A stretch of 64,000 bases of DNA. It comes from Doryteuthis pealeii (taxonomy: Eukaryota; Mollusca; Cephalopoda; Myopsida; Loliginidae). The stretch is from assembly GCA_023376005.1 (NCBI GenBank), contig CM042142.1, forward strand, positions 52,005,880 through 52,069,879, read 5' to 3'. A model generated the notes under the pieces. That model was not told the origin of the DNA and ran no database searches. It saw nothing but the letters and a program-made list of their open reading frames with translations. How positions within the stretch are numbered: position 1 is the stretch's first letter; the number at the start of each line of letters is the position of its first letter. This document shows, one piece after another, positions 22,870 to 33,314 of this stretch. A program made the translations under genes and the position numbers.

Positions 22870-23780
22870 AAACTGGTGGTCCTTCACTGGAGTCTGAGTG
22901 ACAACAAGTCTGCTCAGGTCTCCAGGACTCTTCTGAGTATTCTTGCTGATCTTAACAATGCTGTTGTCTAGATGGTCTTAATTCTTCCCCTGATTTCCAA
23001 TTCCTCTAGTCAGTTTTCTAAACTCTTGGAGACCATTCCAAGTGTACCAAATACAATTGCTATCACTTCCACCCTCATATTCCACAGTTTTTTCAGTTCT
23101 CTGGTGAGGTCCAGGTATTTGTCTATCTTTTTGTTTTCTTTCATCTTCACCCTGTGATCTGCTGGGACAGAAAAATGTATAAGTTGACAAGGTTTTATTT
23201 TGTTAATCAATACTAGGTCTAGTATTCTGGCTGGGATTAGGTGATCTGTTTTTATTTCAAAGTCCCAGAGAATTTTATAGGTTATTTCCTATAACTCCAA
23301 TCTAAAAAAGGGGAACCACTCTGAATGAATTTTATAAATTATTTATTTATTTATTGATCTACTAGGAAAAAAGAAGATGGGGTTAGGGTTAGGGCTAGGG
23401 TTAGGGTTTAGGGTTAGTTTAAATAATGGGTAGATTAATTAACAGATAAAATTCATTCAGAGTGGTTCTTCTTTTTTAGGTTGGAGTTATAGGAAATAAC
23501 CATTTTGGTTTAGGCATATACCATTTTGATGTATGGTCAAAATTTAGTTTTTGCACAATTCCCAGTGGATCATCTTTCCAACCCAGTCATGATTAGCCTT
23601 GTATTCTTATAGTGTTAATTTGCTGCATTCGCTTAATACATAGTTGATTGTCTAATCAATCTCTTCACACACCCTACATTTATTGTTATGTTGTATCTTA
23701 TCTATTTTTGTTTTGATATAGTTTGTTCTAATTGCATTGTTTTGTGGAGCAATTATATATGATCCGGTTTTCTCTCTCAA
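22870..23780 (-). pseudogene. LINE ORF, C-terminal part, broken
   Basis: In minus orientation the translation gives a cysteine motif region (CRVCEE, then a stop, then NYVLSEC), DWVGKMIHWELCKKLNFDHT, a LWDFEIKTDHLIPAR stretch and VPADHRVKMKENKKIDKYLD followed by LTRELKKLWNMRVEVIAI. The order resembles the zinc-knuckle plus restriction-like endonuclease end of R2-type LINE proteins. Expected key residues are lost (the RPD-type motif reads ILD, the later DFA-type motif reads HFS), stops and shifts occur, and the telomere-motif MITE at 23280-23511 splits it. It is dead. The family assignment is from recalled motif order. Confidence 0.65.
23280..23511. mobile_element. Telomere-motif MITE, family F2, copy 2 (in LINE)
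   Basis: The ends ggttatttcctataactcca and ggagttataggaaataacc are inverted; the core is gggttagggttagggctagg near 23380. It sits inside the LINE C-terminal pseudogene. Flanks attttata and attttggt share only the first five bases, so the duplication has decayed. Confidence 0.8.
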
Positions 23781-23839
23781 GGTTTCCTTTTCTTATTTAT
23801 TGAACCCTTTTCGTCCACTAAGACGATGGCATAGTGTCC

Positions 23840-24190
23840 AAAAAAAAAAAAAAAAAGAAAGAAAATAATAAATAAAATAAAATACAAATACAAATTATCT
23901 GCATATACACAAGTGACTGCAGGCCAATTCTTAAGTGACAGTCTTTGGTGCTCTGAATGCACACAAACTGTGATGCTTTCTGGGGCTGCTGGCTTTTCTC
24001 TCTCTTTTTGGTTCTCTTTTCTGTCGAGGTTCCTCTCCTTTCTGCCTCACCCCTCTCCATGCCTTGCTTAATGTTGAGGCATCTATGTTTTGCATCTACC
24101 TCCCATGTATTTGTGTCAATATGCCATATCCTCATAACTCTCCTGCAGACATCTTTAAATCATAGGTGTGGTAACTATGGCCAGAAAAAA
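23840..24190 (-). pseudogene. Second LINE C-terminal remnant
   Basis: A minus-strand translation at 23818-24135 reads IDTNTWEVDAKHR, then a basic, glutamate-rich stretch, then FVCIQSTKDCHLRIGLQSL. That layout (a W-containing block, a charged linker, then a C-x-x-C-type finger followed by RIGL) is typical of the ends of many metazoan LINE ORFs. One cysteine of the finger is replaced by serine. It is probably related to the 40950 remnant rather than to the 22870 one. Confidence 0.5.
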
Positions 24191-24389
24191 GTTAATTATA
24201 TAGTTCTTGTATGCAGTAAGGACGTCCAAAACAGGTGCGTTCAGTTTTAACCTTAAAACTGAAAATGATTTTAAAATATCTAAATAGTTGCTTTCATGAA
24301 AACCCTCCCCTCAAAAAAACCCCCAAAAAACAAAAGAACATAGCTTCAATCACTTGATAAAGGCATGAAATTAATCACTATTAAAAAAC

Positions 24390-24615
24390 GCATATTTCCT
24401 ATAAGTCTATCATGATCAAAGGTGAACCACTCTTGACTGATAAATTATTTATTTATTTTCCCATTAAACTAACCCTAAACCCTAATCCTAGCCCTAACCC
24501 TAACCCTAAACCCTAACCCCGTCTTCTTTTTTCCTAGTAGATCAATAAATAAATTAATAATTCATCAGTCAAGGGTGGTTCCCCTTTGATCATGTTAGAC
24601 TTATGGGAAATAACC
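24390..24615. mobile_element. Telomere-motif MITE, family F2, copy 3
   Basis: The left end is eroded (gcatatttcctataagtcta) and the right end is clear (gacttatgggaaataacc). Inner arms include aaaggtgaaccactcttgac and its inverse. The core is a taaccctaaccctaaaccct tract near 24490. No target duplication can be read. Confidence 0.75.
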
Positions 24616-25059
24616 CAATTATTTTTCAATTAAAAGACAAAGTGCATATTTTGAAAAATCAGCCATTTTTAATGACCAGTTAAAAAAAACAACTCAATGT
24701 CCAAATTTATAAATCTCCCAAAAATCAATTAATCTAAATAGAAACTATTTATAAACAAAATTGTTTCATTTAATTTTCAATTACATGACTTGAACAAAGA
24801 AATTAATGACTACCTTTAAATAGAAAGAAAATACATCAATTCTATATGAAACATTGCCTATTTTTTGCTGTCATGGAATGTCAACAAAGAAGGGATTCAG
24901 TTTTAGTGTGTGTCATTTTGAAATTATGGATGACCAAAAAGACAAAAATATAATCTTTTTTTTATTTAAAAAAATAAACAATATCATTTTTTTATAAAAT
25001 TGAATTAAAGATAAATAACTTTTTTTAAATATTGAAATTATATATTTTTTAACAACAAT
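24616..25059. other. AT-rich, piece of dispersed repeat
   Basis: tataaatctcccaaaaatc at about 24708 matches 19195 in the unclassified dispersed repeat. Otherwise nothing is recognised. Confidence 0.4.
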
Positions 25060-25672
25060 CAACAGAAGGATACAACGACTGCACCTCTGCAGATGTGTAA
25101 TAATCCTCCTAAAGGTGCCACCTGTTGATTGTGGATGGCAACCCGTGATGCATAAAGACGGAATACTGGTGGATGAGTAGTTCATGACTTGCAACACTCC
25201 ACTCTGGCCATTACTTAAGATAGAGGTGTGGTCGGAGAGGCTTCCTCCAATCAATCGGCTGGTCATATCAAGCACTAGCCCCTATATGATTGTCCCAATC
25301 CTATTGCCCTTATGGCAACCCCCAACCCTTCTTATCATATATGTACTACAATGTGGTGGCTGAGGGTCTTAGTGTCTTAGGTATGACATCAAATTGCATC
25401 TAATGGTGAAGTTCCAGTTTTGGAACTCTGGGGAGTGCAGAGTGCTCTTTCATTGCCATTACTCCCAGGTCCACTCTGACCCAGAGTGGTAGTACCTTTT
25501 AGGTTCCCATCTATGGTTTAAATAGAACAAAATGAGTTTTAAAAAATTGAGTTAAAAAAATTGAATACCCATGAAGAATGAGTAAAACAATATGTTTTCA
25601 GCATGAAATAACCCAACAAGGTTTGACATGCCGTAAAATGCAACCAACCAACCAACCAACCAACCAACCATA
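25060..25672 (+). mobile_element. R560 element, full-length copy
   Basis: It runs from acgactgcacctctgcagat through caatcaatcggctggtcata and cccagagtggtagtacctt to the tail aaggtttgacatgccgtaaa and (aacc)n. A 120-codon minus-strand ORF over its 5' end is incidental. Confidence 0.75.
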
Positions 25673-25734
25673 TATTGTTGTAGGAAATTAATTTAGCAAG
25701 CCAATTTCAAATCGCCAACGGGGGTGTTTATATT

Positions 25735-25900
25735 TCATTCCGTGTTAATGCCCTTGGAAAAAGCATGCATACATCTGTCCTCTCCCCCAGCTATAGATAA
25801 ATAGTAGGACAGACTGAGCTCTGTATCCTTGGTACAGCAAACAATATGGGAAAATTAAAATTGTATTCAAACCAACTGTACTCCACTGCACTATTCAGGA
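25735..25900 (+). mobile_element. SINE-B body fragment
   Basis: It shows the body blocks tgttaatgcccttggaaaaa, gctatagataaatagtagga and ttgtattcaaaccaactgta, without a head or the terminal block. Confidence 0.6.
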
Positions 25901-25943
25901 TTCTTCTATAGAAATGCATTACAAATGATTTATGTGATAAATG

Positions 25944-26680
25944 CATTATAAATGATATTCCGAGTGGCTGTCATCATTTTTATTTGAAATTAACTGAGAG
26001 ACAATTTTTTTTATCGAAATGCATTTGAAAAGATTTTTCTATAAATTTGCATTAATAATGTTTTTCTATAAAAATGCATTGCTAATGATTTTTCTATAAA
26101 ATACATTACTAATGATTTTTCTATAAAAATGCATTGCTAATGATTTTTCTATAAAAATGCATTACTAAGGGTTTTTCTATAAAAATTCATTGCTAATGAT
26201 TTTTCTATAAAATGCATTACTAATGATTTTTCTATAAAAATGCATTTCTAATATTTTTTCTATAAAAATGCATTACTAATGATTTTTCTATAAAAATGCA
26301 TTACTAATGATTTTTCTATAAAAATGCATTGCTAATAATTTTTCTATAAAAATGCATTACTAATGATTTTTCTATAAAAATGCATTACTAATGATTTTTC
26401 TATAAAAAATTCATTGCTAATGATTTTTCTATAAAATGCATTACTAATGATTTTTCTATAAAAATGCATTGCTAATGATTTTTCTATAAAATGCATTACT
26501 AATAATTTTTCTATAAAAATGCATTATAAAATGAGTTTTCTATAGAAATGCATTACTGAAGATTTTTCTATAGAAATGCTTTATAAATAATTTTTCGGTT
26601 GAAATGCGTTATAAATGATTTTCAGAGTAGTTGCCGTCCATTTTACTTTCAAATTAACTAAGAGGCAACTTTCTTTAAAA
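25944..26680 (+). repeat. 28-bp minisatellite with flanking direct repeats
   Basis: About 20 tandem units of aatgatttttctataaaaat plus gcattact occupy 26020-26610. Units vary in the length of the A run and in attgct versus attact. The array lies between two related segments, gagtggctgtcatcattttt (25962) and gagtagttgccgtccatttt (26624), both followed by a ttgaaattaactgagag-like stretch, suggesting that the array grew inside an older duplicated sequence. Confidence 0.9.
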
Positions 26681-26867
26681 TTCAAACCAGGGGTTCCCAA
26701 CCTTTTTTTCCCTCTAATATCCTGATTTCTCCCCAATATATAATTATAATATATAATTCTTAAAATTTAAAAAGTGAACTCCGTTTGAGCTGAAGAGGTT
26801 TAAAACCCCAATACCTTGGTTTAAACAAACTTTAAAAGGACAAGCCATATATGGAAATAAAAATGAA

Positions 26868-27064
26868 GGTTATTTCCTATAAGTCTAACATAAACAAAGG
26901 GGAACCACTCTTGACTGATAAATTATTTCTTTCTTTCTTGATCTACTAGGAAAAAAGAAGACGGGGTTAGGGTTAAGGTTTAGGGTTAGTTTAATGGGAA
27001 AATAAATAATTCATCAGTCAAGAGTGGTTCCCATTTGATTATATTAGACTTATAGGAAATAACC
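26868..27064. mobile_element. Telomere-motif MITE, family F2, copy 4 (perfect TSD)
   Basis: The ends ggttatttcctataagtcta and agacttataggaaataacc are inverted; the core is ggggttagggttaaggttta near 26963. The 8-bp direct repeat aaaatgaa is exact on both sides (26860-26867 and 27065-27072), fixing the element ends and the 8-bp duplication length for family F2. Confidence 0.9.
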
Positions 27065-27072
27065 AAAATGAA

Positions 27073-28450
27073 ATAAACAAAAGACAGAAAATAAAAAAAT
27101 TAAATTTGGACCAAGACCTCGTTAGTCTCAATTCCCACCCCCACTTAAAATCAAATTACCCCACCCCACCCCGTGGGATGTACGCTGCTTTAAACTATTT
27201 GTTTCAACAATTCTCCATAAAAACATTTTATCGTTTCATCTATGACAGTTTCTTTTCTTAAGATGACCAACATGTCTAAGCAACGGACAAGTGCACAGCT
27301 GACTTTAATCTGTCTTTGTTTATATTTTACATCTATAATGAACATAGACTTTTTTTTTTTTTTTGCTTTCTTCAAATTAATGATGTAATAAAAATCCTTA
27401 AGTCAACATTACTGAAAGGGAAACAGTTTTGACACAGTCCATTTGGAAACAGTACAAAGCTTATTTTTATTACTCTCTTTGTAATCGGATCAATTCCATT
27501 TGAATCAGAGAAAGACTTGTAATATTTTTTTTTCTTCTTCTTTTATTTAATGTTGTTACTCTTTAATCTTTTTTTTTATTTTATACTTTGAATGTATCTC
27601 GTTTTTACTTTTCTCTTTTCTTTTCCTTTTTCTCCTTCACTTTTCAGATAAAAGAACTTGTTTTGACGGCGACGGCGGCCTTTACAAGCCGAGTCACACT
27701 ATTGTACTCTTTATGTCTATCGTTCATGCCAACCATCTAAACCAAAAACATTCAAATGAGTGTCAGCACAGAATGATAGAGTCTTCAACTCATGAGCTCA
27801 GTCCAAATATACAAAAAAGATTATTTCTCTAAACAGCAGAGATTAAGTTCAAGCGGCGATGTTTATTTAGTTAGGTGGAGATCCAGTTCGGTTGTGGACC
27901 AGCTTCCTGTCGCTAGAAACCCTGATGGCCAACGTGGCAGGAAGCCTGGCTGTCAGATTTTGGGAATGTATTTTTAGTTGTATATTTTGACAATGCTTCC
28001 CAGAGAAAATACTATATCAGATAGAAATAAAACACTGTACTGCTTATCTTCCGAGAGAGAAACATTTTACTTATAACAGAGCAACGGAACACACCCAATA
28101 TTAACAGCAATGATATATTTGCAAACAGATCCTGTTGATTTTATTGTATATCTGAAGTAAAACAAACCAGCTTCTTGAAATGCTTTGAATGGGGGTGGTC
28201 CCTTGAAGAAAAGAAAAAAAAAAGAGAGTAGACAGATTGTAAATGATAATAAAGTGTTAGGCTATTAGTTAGCAGAAGACCTTTGAAGGGTTGAGAAAAA
28301 AAGCTGGAGTATATTGATAAGAATATAAATACAGAAAGGGGACAAAAGCCAAAGAAATGTTTTAAAATGGCCCGGGAGCGGAAAACAAGATCTTTACATA
28401 AAACTGAGAAAGATCGCGTTGAGATTACCGCAATTATTTGCGTAAGAACA
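27073..28450. other. Unassigned region with a weak acceptor-like site
   Basis: A pyrimidine stretch ending cttttcag at about 27640-27647 precedes a slightly GC-richer stretch (27660-27980), which is the appearance of a splice acceptor, but the following frames close quickly and no protein is recognised. I do not call a gene. Confidence 0.3.
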
Positions 28451-28712
28451 GGACCTGTGTATATACCACAGTATGATAATCTAATTATTACAATGTTTGA
28501 TATGTTTACTTAAGAGCTATTGCTAAATAGTTCAATATGTAAAAAGTATAGTCCGCCGAAAAACAAATCAAACCAAACCTATCTTTAATATCCTCATCAT
28601 AAGGTTGTGCTGATAACATGGAATTCCAATGACTCTCTCTCACCACCTGTCCTGGTTGGTCATCATTCTTGGAAGGTCTTATACACAGCATCCAGAACTC
28701 ACACAGCTGGTT

Positions 28713-29390
28713 GCTGTAGATTTTTTTTACACTAATATTGGTAAAAAAGAACAATTTTCTCATTTATTCCTACCATAAAATAAACTGAACCGTGTTTTTG
28801 CAATAAATGTTTTCTTTTTCTTTCACCCGTTATTTTATAATACTAAATATATTTTCTTTATTTATTTTAATATTCACTTCAATGTGTATATTCTAAAATT
28901 TTTCATTTTGTGAGAAGTGGGGGTTCGTTTTTACACTTCAACTTTTTACACGTAAATTCCGACCATAAAATGCCCAAGCCTAATTTTATGGTAGGAATTT
29001 ACGAGTAAAAAGTTGAATATTACCTTTTGTTGTTGTTATTTATTTTCTTTTTGGCTTTAGTACTCTAAAATAAAAACGTGAGATTTTAATCATCGTCGAC
29101 GAAAAAAAAAAAATACGGTCATAAAAGGAGGATCCAATTTATGCCTAATTGTAAAACGAACCCCCACTTTAAAACTAAACATTCTCACAAAATAAAAATC
29201 TTTTAGAATATACACATTGAAGTGAATATTAAAATAAATAAATAAAATATATTTAGTATTGTAAAATAACGGGTGCAAGCTAAATAAAACTTTATTGCAA
29301 AAACACGGACATAAAATGAGGGTTCAGTTTATTTTATGGTAAGAATAAACGAGAAAACTGTTCTTCTTTACGCTAATATTGATATAATCT
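28713..29390. mobile_element. Fold-back element with arms of about 220 bp
   Basis: Inverted pairs are tattcacttcaatgtgtata with tatacacattgaagtgaata, gtgggggttcgtttt with aaaacgaacccccac, and accataaaataaactgaacc with gttcagtttattttatggta. The middle contains a further small inversion (ttacacgtaaattccgacc and gtaggaatttacgagtaa). It has no coding capacity. Confidence 0.75.
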
Positions 29391-29469
29391 ACCTCGTTTT
29401 AAACAGTATAATATATCCATAATATCATCATCACGTTGCGTTGAAAGCAGGGATTCCCGTGACTCTCTT

Positions 29470-29476
29470 TCACCAA

Positions 29477-29510
<34 letters not shown>
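29470..29510. repeat. (CT)n microsatellite
   Basis: A tract of about 14 CT units inside the dispersed repeat; the inverse copy at 40284 has the same place expanded as (GA)n. Confidence 0.9.
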
Positions 29511-29512
<2 letters not shown>

Positions 29513-30053
29513 ATTTTCCCTTTCTTTCTTCTTTTCATGTTTTCATTGTGATCGATTGAAACAGGTTAGCGTTATCGCTTCCGCGCGGTCAATCCGTCTT
29601 TTATCTTTAACCCTACTCTCTCTCCCCCTTCTTTATTATTATTATATCCTTTCTGTGTAACATGTCCCTTTTCTTCCTGTTCTTTCTTTATAGTAAAAAC
29701 GGATAAAAGCTACACCAAATAATCAGGATTTATATTTTTGCATTCCGTCTTGGAAGATTTGGACGGTCTCATTTTAAACAGAAGGTGTTGCAAAATGAGG
29801 ACGGTCGTACAATTAAGGAACACGAGTATTAATATATAGATGCTAATATATAGATGTTAATATATAGATGTTAGTCTGGCACAAGGCTACATGTGTGAAG
29901 CACTCAGTAAGGATCGAACTCACCGTGCAATAGTAATGGTCAACAAGACTGGTTTGCTAATGATTGCCCCACGGTGTCTGTACACTCACCTTTTCTCTGG
30001 TTATTTGTCCCCCCTCCTCCATTAATATCTATATTACTCTCCGCACCTTCACA

Positions 30054-32001
30054 TCTCTTATTATAATGGAGATTATGGGGTTTTCTGTTTGTAACCGAAA
30101 CTATATCACTACTCAAGTCACAATTCCATTAATTATTTCCGTCACATTCTCCATGATTTTATTTTTATTTAAACTTCAATTATTACTAAAATTGTTTTAC
30201 ATTATTAATGCTGTTGACCATATCTACATGATATTTTCCACGTACCCCACTTGTACGGTCAGCACAAAGGCCCTATTTATGTGGGACACCCACAAGCCGA
30301 GACTCTGAAAAATTGCGTCGATCCCGTCGGCATTCCCCTCAAGGGGGGCGCCTCAGGCGCTGGGCAATAAACCCAGCCCTGCCCCTTTAAATCCAGGTGT
30401 TGCCTAGGGGGATGGCCCCCTGGGATCGACGCTATCGTCCAGAGGCCGAAGCCACTGTTGAGCATATCGATATTTACCGCGTACCCCACTTGTACGGGTC
30501 AGGCACAAAGTCCTATTAACGTGGGACCACCCACAAGCCGAAGCTCATGGAGTGGCAGGTGAAAAATTGCGTCGATCCCGTCGGCATTCCCCCTCAAGGG
30601 GGCGCCTCAGGCACTGGGCAATAAACCCAGCCCTGCCCCTTTAAATCGAGGGGCAGGTGTTGCCTGGGGGGATGGCCCCCTGGGATCGACCCGTTAAATT
30701 ATATCAAGTCCAGAGCCGAAGCCACTGGACCATATCTACATATATTTACCGCGTACCCCACTTGTACGGGTCAGGCACAAAGTCCCTATTAACGTGGGAC
30801 CACCCACAAGCCGAAGCTCATGGAGTGGCAGGTGAAAAATTGCGTCGATCCCGTCGGCATTCCCCCTCAAGGGGGCGCCTCAGGCACTGGGCAATAAACC
30901 CAGCCCTGCCCTTTAAATCAAGGGGGCAGGTGTTGCCTGGGGGATGGCCCCCTGGGATCGACGCCGTTAATTATATCAAGGTCCAGAGGCCGAAGCCACT
31001 GTTGACCATATCTACATGATATTTACCGCGTACCCCACTTGTACGGGTCAGGCACAAAGTCCCTATTAACGTGGGACCACCCACAAACCGAAGCTCATGG
31101 AGTGGCAGGTGAAAAATTGCGTCGATCCCGTCGGCATTCCCCCTCAAGGGGGCGCCTCAGGCACTGGGCAATAAACCCAGCCCTGCCCCTTTACATCGAG
31201 GGGCAGGTGTTGCCTGGGGGATGGCCCCCTGGGATCGACGCCTTAATTAATCAATCCAGGGCCGAAGCCACTGGACCATATCAACATGATATTTACCGCG
31301 TACCCCACTTGTACGGGTCAGGCACAAAGTCCCTATTAACGTGGGACCACCCACAACCGAAGCTCATGGAGTGGCAGGTGAAAAATTGCGTCGATCCCGT
31401 CGGCATTCCCCCTCAAGGGGGCGCCTCAGGCACTGGGCAACAAACCCAGCCCTGCCCCTTTAAATCAAGGGGCAGGTGTTGCCTGGGGGATGGCCCCCTG
31501 GGATCGACGCTATTAATCAAGGTCCAGAGGCCGAAGCCACTGACCATATCAACATACTTATAACATGCAATTGTATTTATATATACAACAAAATAGTGGT
31601 TTACAGTGTGACCGGAAGGATAATTTGCATATTGATATTAAACATTTGATTTTGATAAAAATGTGCTTAATATTATTCATTTCTAATTGTTTGGTTTTAT
31701 CTTAATAAATATGAGCAAAATTCTCAGTGATAAATCTTAAAAGAAATCCATTATAATTTGTAATTTTATTTTTTATTTTCTATTTTTACTAAATAGTTAA
31801 ATGAGGAAAATTTAGCAATGAAAGACGGGAGTGATAGAAGAGTAAGTTTCAGTTGTTTTTTTCTCTCGATTATACACCCTTCTGTTTCAAATCTTTTTAT
31901 CTGAATTCTTATTTAGTTTCATTAGCTTTCCTAATTTAATATAATATTTCATTACATTAAAATTTAAATACTTGCACCTGGAGGGCGCATATATTTGCTA
32001 G
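30054..32001 (+). mobile_element. Non-autonomous Helitron, copy B, with internal satellite
   Basis: It starts TCTCTTATTATAATGG after an A and ends tgctag (CTAG) before a T at 32001. A hairpin (tgcacctggagggcgca, 31973-31989) lies just upstream of the end. Left (30061-30235) and right (31550-32001) parts are collinear with copy C at 39458. Between them lies a tandem array (30216-31545) that copy C lacks. It encodes no Rep/helicase. Confidence 0.8.
30216..31545 (+). repeat. Five tandem GC-rich units of about 270 bp
   Basis: Unit starts (gaccatatc-type) lie at 30216, 30460, 30728, 31004 and 31274, giving lengths of 244, 268, 276, 270 and about 268. Each unit contains cgcgtaccccacttgtacgg, tgcgtcgatcccgtcggcat, caagggggcgcctcaggc, gggcaataaacccagccctg and gatggccccctgggatcgac. 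The later half of each unit can fold (cgtcgatcccg with cgggatcgacg-like sequence; ggggcgcctcaggc). Unit 1 has a 24-30 bp deletion. Base composition is far GC-richer than the surroundings. ORFs of 120 and 174 codons here only reflect the repetition. A related sequence (taccttgtaccccatgtgta) occurs at 61154. Confidence 0.9.
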
Positions 32002-32045
32002 TTTTTATAAAAAGAAGCGTGTATAATCTTCTAACAAGAACAGTT

Positions 32046-32274
32046 TGCGGAGCTCATTTGTCGGTATCAACTGAAGAGCGAGGGAGTTTATTCTCTTGTC
32101 CCTAGGAGATTGTCTTTTTTTTCTGAGGTGGAGAACTACACCTACTGTCAGCTCTCAGATGCTTTAATCAGATTACCAAAGCTGTGCTACTCATGCGCTG
32201 AGTTGGCGAGGACCAGTATCGAACTTTGCGATTCCTAAGTGGATGCTCTTCCGACTGAGCTAACCGGCCCCTTA
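32046..32274 (-). mobile_element. SINE-A copy
   Basis: The minus-strand tRNA-like head ends at 32274 (ctgagctaaccggcccc is the inverse of the A box and start). B-box region (aggaccagtatcgaac), body landmark (actcatgcgctgagttggcg) and gcgagggagtttattctct follow in order. Confidence 0.8.
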
Positions 32275-32329
32275 TAAGAAAGTACTTGCCTTGAAAATCA
32301 GCATTCGAAATTTGTTTAGTTGGTATGAG

Positions 32330-32512
32330 CTGGATTGTGACGGAGTCTATCCCTTTTTCGCTAGCGCTAGACGAGGGAGGTTTTTTTTTGCTAAGGTTGA
32401 GCGCCACATATACCGTTAGCTACCCACTTTACCGCAAAGATCAAATTACTCAGTATGTGCCACTCATGCGCTGAGTTGGTGGGGATCGGTATCGAACCCG
32501 GAATCTTGCGAG
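32330..32512 (-). mobile_element. SINE-A copy, 5'-truncated
   Basis: It carries the same body landmarks (gacggagtctatccctttt, cactttaccgcaaagatc, actcatgcgctgagttggtg) and a B box (ggtatcgaacccgg), but the A-box end is missing. It lies in the same orientation as its neighbour at 32046. Confidence 0.75.
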
Positions 32513-32529
32513 AAATTTATTTAAATACT

Positions 32530-32553
32530 TATATATATATATATATATATATA
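32530..32553. repeat. (TA)n microsatellite
   Basis: The left flank of the hairpin at 32585. Confidence 0.9.
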
Positions 32554-32584
32554 ATAATATATAATTTAATAACATCACGACAGT

Positions 32585-32846
32585 GTATTTGGGAGAAATG
32601 TGCTTTTAATTTTAGTCAGACCTAATTTTTGAAAGTTAATTCATTATGGTTAATTACGGATTTAACTACTTAAATGTAAGGCTAAACAAATCGAGAAAAA
32701 TCAATCTCTAGTCGAAATATATATTCAGAGATTGATTTTTCTCGATTTGTTTGCCTTACATTTAAGTAGTTAAACCCGTCTAATTAACCATAAATGAATT
32801 AACTTTCAAAAAATTAGGTCTGACTAAATTAAAAGCACATATTCTC

Positions 32847-32848
<2 letters not shown>
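32585..32848. mobile_element. Hairpin element in (TA)n
   Basis: The two arms of about 120 bp are nearly perfect inverts: aattttagtcagacctaatt with aattaggtctgactaaatt, and aatcgagaaaaatcaatctc with gagattgatttttctcgatt. The loop is only about 20 bp (tagtcgaaatatatattc). (TA)n tracts lie on both sides. Confidence 0.85.

Positions 32849-32849
<1 letters not shown>

Positions 32850-32885
<36 letters not shown>
32850..32885. repeat. (TA)n microsatellite
   Basis: An alternating TA tract between two fold-back elements. Confidence 0.9.
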
Positions 32886-32889
<4 letters not shown>

Positions 32890-33138
32890 CACAAGGTGTA
32901 GCAAAAAAGTACGAGATTTTTTGTACTTTTTGACACATCTTGTATTCTGAAAAACAAAAAACAAAAACGTTTCTTTCATTCTTCATTTCTATCTTGGTAA
33001 ATACAGCTTTAAACTTGGTATTTTTTTATTACTCAACTTGTATTCTGAAAAAAAAAAATGAATGAATGGGAGGTTTTTTTTTCAGAATGCAAGGTGTGTC
33101 AAAAAGTACAAAAATCTCGATACTTTTTTGACTCATTT

Positions 33139-33147
<9 letters not shown>
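32886..33147. mobile_element. mariner-like MITE in (TA)n, copy 1
   Basis: The left (acaaggtgtagcaaaaaagt) and right (acttttttgactcattttgt) ends are inverted; ctttttgacacatcttgtat, then tctgaaaaa motifs recur inside. (TA)n lies on both sides. A second copy is at 43133-43335. Insertion at TA and a gtgtcaaaaaagta-type end suit Tc1/mariner, which is inference. Confidence 0.6.

Positions 33148-33191
<44 letters not shown>
33148..33191. repeat. (TA)n microsatellite
   Basis: The right flank of the mariner-like MITE. Confidence 0.9.
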
Positions 33192-33193
<2 letters not shown>

Positions 33194-33314
33194 TATTTAA
33201 TGCGCGTCTTATCTTCGGGTAAATACGACTATTTTTTTACAAACAATTCGTAATAATAATTTTTATTAAAAAATTAATGTAAAATTTGTGATTATTTTTT
33301 TTATTTTTTCATGT

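Larger units (their letters stand above)
28450..29845 (+). repeat. Unclassified repeat (ctgtgtatataccacag family) with nested fold-back
   Basis: The start (cctgtgtatataccacagta) and end (aattaaggaacacgagtatt) recur in inverse orientation at 40130-40760. Shared inner blocks include tttacttaagagctattgct, gaaacaggttagcgttatcg and ttccgtcttggaagatttgg. A fold-back element of about 0.68 kb occupies 28713-29390. Its class is unknown. Confidence 0.6.

Noticed and set aside
25944..26680. CRISPR-like array
   Set aside because: The units are contiguous with no unique spacers, it is a plain minisatellite, and the genome is eukaryotic.
27647..27980. An exon after the cttttcag site
   Set aside because: The frames close within about 60 codons, no donor is evident and no protein motif is recognised.
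30657..31563. ORFs of 120 and 174 codons on the plus strand
   Set aside because: They follow the tandem 270-bp units; the same peptide recurs with shifts between units, there is no conserved domain and the units differ by indels.
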